64,000 bases of DNA, taken from positions 62,001 to 126,000 of the forward strand of contig NZ_CP127832.1 of assembly GCF_030389495.1 (NCBI RefSeq). The letters are read 5' to 3'. This DNA comes from Ligilactobacillus cholophilus (GTDB lineage Bacteria; Bacillota; Bacilli; Lactobacillales; Lactobacillaceae). Below, piece by piece: positions 63,253 to 64,000 of this stretch. Numbering within the stretch: position 1 is the stretch's first letter; each line of letters opens with the position of its first letter. The notes under the pieces were generated by a model. That model had not been told where the DNA came from. It saw only the letters and a list, made by a program, of their open reading frames with translations, and did no database searches. The translations under genes were made by a program, and so were the position numbers.

Positions 63253-63441
63253 ATGATACAAGTAAAAGAATTTAGGGGTAGAGATTTAGTAGAAAATATT
63301 AATTTGTTTTTAAGTGCTAATCCACGTTATAAATTGATTGATATTAAATATAATCAAGGATTTTATGGAACGTTAGAAGATATTAGTTCATCATCTCAAG
63401 CATTGGTTATTTATGAGGTAAGCGGCAATGAAAGTAATTAG
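63253..63441 (+). CDS. small hypothetical protein, 62 aa
   Basis: The product (IQVKEFRGRDLVENINLFLS, IDIKYNQGFYGTLEDIS) looks like a small alpha-beta protein; I recognise no specific family, though short phage proteins with this KEF-start are common. ATG 63253 follows GAAAGG. It overlaps the next gene by 14 bp. Confidence 0.75.
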   Translation: MIQVKEFRGRDLVENINLFLSANPRYKLIDIKYNQGFYGTLEDISSSSQALVIYEVSGNESN

Positions 63442-63673
63442 ATACGTAGATAAAAACATAATAGAAAACATTAAGAAGAATATTAAGGATAAAGAAGAAC
63501 AGATCAGTATATTAATAAAATTACTTGAATGGTATAATCATGAACATTCAATAATTTTCAATAAGAAACACAAAACACGCAAAGAATTAAATCGCCTTAA
63601 AGTTTTGGAAGAACGACAAAAAGTATTAGCTGATATGGCTATGGAATTAACTAATGAGCTGAAGGAGATGTAA
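63428..63673 (+). CDS. small helical hypothetical protein, 81 aa
   Basis: A Lys/Glu-rich, helix-forming protein (NIKKNIKDKEEQISILIKLL, LEERQKVLADMAMEL), probably a coiled coil. No family is recognised. ATG 63428 lies inside the end of the previous gene, so translation is coupled. Confidence 0.75.
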   Translation: MKVIRYVDKNIIENIKKNIKDKEEQISILIKLLEWYNHEHSIIFNKKHKTRKELNRLKVLEERQKVLADMAMELTNELKEM

Positions 63674-63677
63674 AGAT

Positions 63678-63845
63678 GTGGTTGTTTTAATTATTATTTT
63701 TATGATAGTAAATTCTTTTATAATGAATTATTTCTTTGACAAAAAACAAAGAAATAATATTAAACAATGTTTAAAATGGACAGTAATTGATTCTGTGTTA
63801 TCGATTATAGTAATGCTTGCGTTGTATTATGGGGTGATTAAATGA
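63678..63845 (+). CDS. small membrane protein, 55 aa
   Basis: This short frame starts at GTG 63678 after GGAG and encodes two hydrophobic helices (VVVLIIIFMIVNSFIMNYFF and SVLSIIVMLALYYGV) joined by a basic loop. It ends at TGA 63843-63845, overlapping the next ATG. No family is recognised. Small membrane proteins are frequent in satellites. Confidence 0.6.
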   Translation: MVVLIIIFMIVNSFIMNYFFDKKQRNNIKQCLKWTVIDSVLSIIVMLALYYGVIK

Positions 63846-64000
63846 AACAGTATCAACTATCAAGATTAAAGCATACAGCAGAATTTGGAATATATGACTA
63901 TCAAGAAGGAGCAAATGGTATAACAGTAGAAGTTTTTAAAACATTATTTACTAAGCGTTTTGGCTATGTAACTCAAAGTATTAATAGTCAATTATCAAAT
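63842..64000 (+). CDS. head-tail-adaptor-like protein, N-terminal part (cut by window end)
   Basis: The first 53 residues (MKQYQLSRLKHTAEFG ... EVFKTLFTKRFGYVTQ) resemble the start of phage head-tail adaptor/head closure proteins, which begin with an L-x-R-L-K-H-x-x-x-F-G pattern. This is from memory of the family and the domain is incomplete, so it is tentative. GGGGTG precedes ATG 63842, which overlaps the previous stop. If correct, packaging or capsid genes should follow downstream. Confidence 0.55.
   Translation, partial: MKQYQLSRLKHTAEFGIYDYQEGANGITVEVFKTLFTKRFGYVTQSINSQLSN

Larger units (their letters stand above)
57917..64000. mobile_element. left part of a phage satellite (PICI-like, possibly capsid-forming)
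   Basis: The layout is that of a Gram-positive phage-inducible chromosomal island: integrase and HTH repressor on the minus strand, then divergently an excisionase-like HTH protein, small ORFs, a prim-pol primase, a VapE-type helicase, an iteron origin and small ORFs. A head-tail-adaptor-like gene follows. No lysis, tail or host-takeover genes are seen, arguing against a full prophage. The right end lies outside the window, so size and the second att site are unknown. The satellite identity is an inference from content and order. Confidence 0.75.

Overview
The window is AT-rich (roughly one third GC by eye) chromosomal DNA of a low-GC Gram-positive bacterium of the family Lactobacillaceae. 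The 16S gene at 39456-41022 resembles, from memory and without a search, the Ligilactobacillus (L. salivarius) group. The gene order mfd / SpoVB-type flippase / rqcP / divIC / S1 protein / tilS / hpt / ftsH / hslO / dusB / lysS / rrn is the usual lactobacillar block. Strong GGAGG ribosome-binding sites and U-tailed hairpin terminators punctuate the transcription units.

Region 1 (1-24,229) holds housekeeping and envelope genes. These are the end of glmU, prs, nagB with a double operator, a YibE/F pair, a ywfO-type HD phosphohydrolase, a frameshifted DUF1934 gene, rpoE, pyrG with a CTP-sensing style leader, an EndA-like nuclease, murA-rho, rpmE2, trxA-trxB, a purine permease, a structured leader RNA before lemA-htpX, murF-cshA-acpS-alr, a mazF toxin, and cbpA on the minus strand. 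Region 2 (24,436-39,147) is the pth-to-lysS block, running in one direction. It covers translation quality control, repair, division and proteolysis. Region 3 (39,190-44,770) is a complete rRNA operon (16S, tRNA-Ala, 23S, 5S) followed by tRNA-Asn, tRNA-Glu and tRNA-Thr.

Region 4 (44,843-57,914) mixes a peptide transporter, tRNA-Tyr and tRNA-Gln, a NagR-type regulator, a TagA glycosyltransferase, the NAD salvage pair pncB-nadE, tex-sprT, tRNA-Leu, a stand-alone FabH, an LCP ligase with an Asn/Tyr-rich tail, an NlpC/P60 hydrolase and gpmA. The NagR-type regulator at 46,662 probably acts on the operators in front of nagB at 1,851-1,883, about 45 kb away.

Region 5 (about 57,917 to the window end) is the left part of an integrated element with the layout of a phage-inducible chromosomal island (phage satellite). 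It has an integrase and a repressor on the minus strand, then divergently an excisionase-like HTH protein, small ORFs, a prim-pol primase, a VapE-type helicase, an iteron-bearing candidate origin, more small ORFs and the start of a head-tail-adaptor-like gene. That last gene hints at a capsid-forming satellite whose packaging genes would lie beyond the window. This element and its origin are the most interesting accessory content. On the core side the points of interest are the lemA leader RNA, MurA with Asp in place of the fosfomycin-target Cys, the 7-bp duplication breaking the DUF1934 gene, and the PurBox pair inside the trxB terminator.
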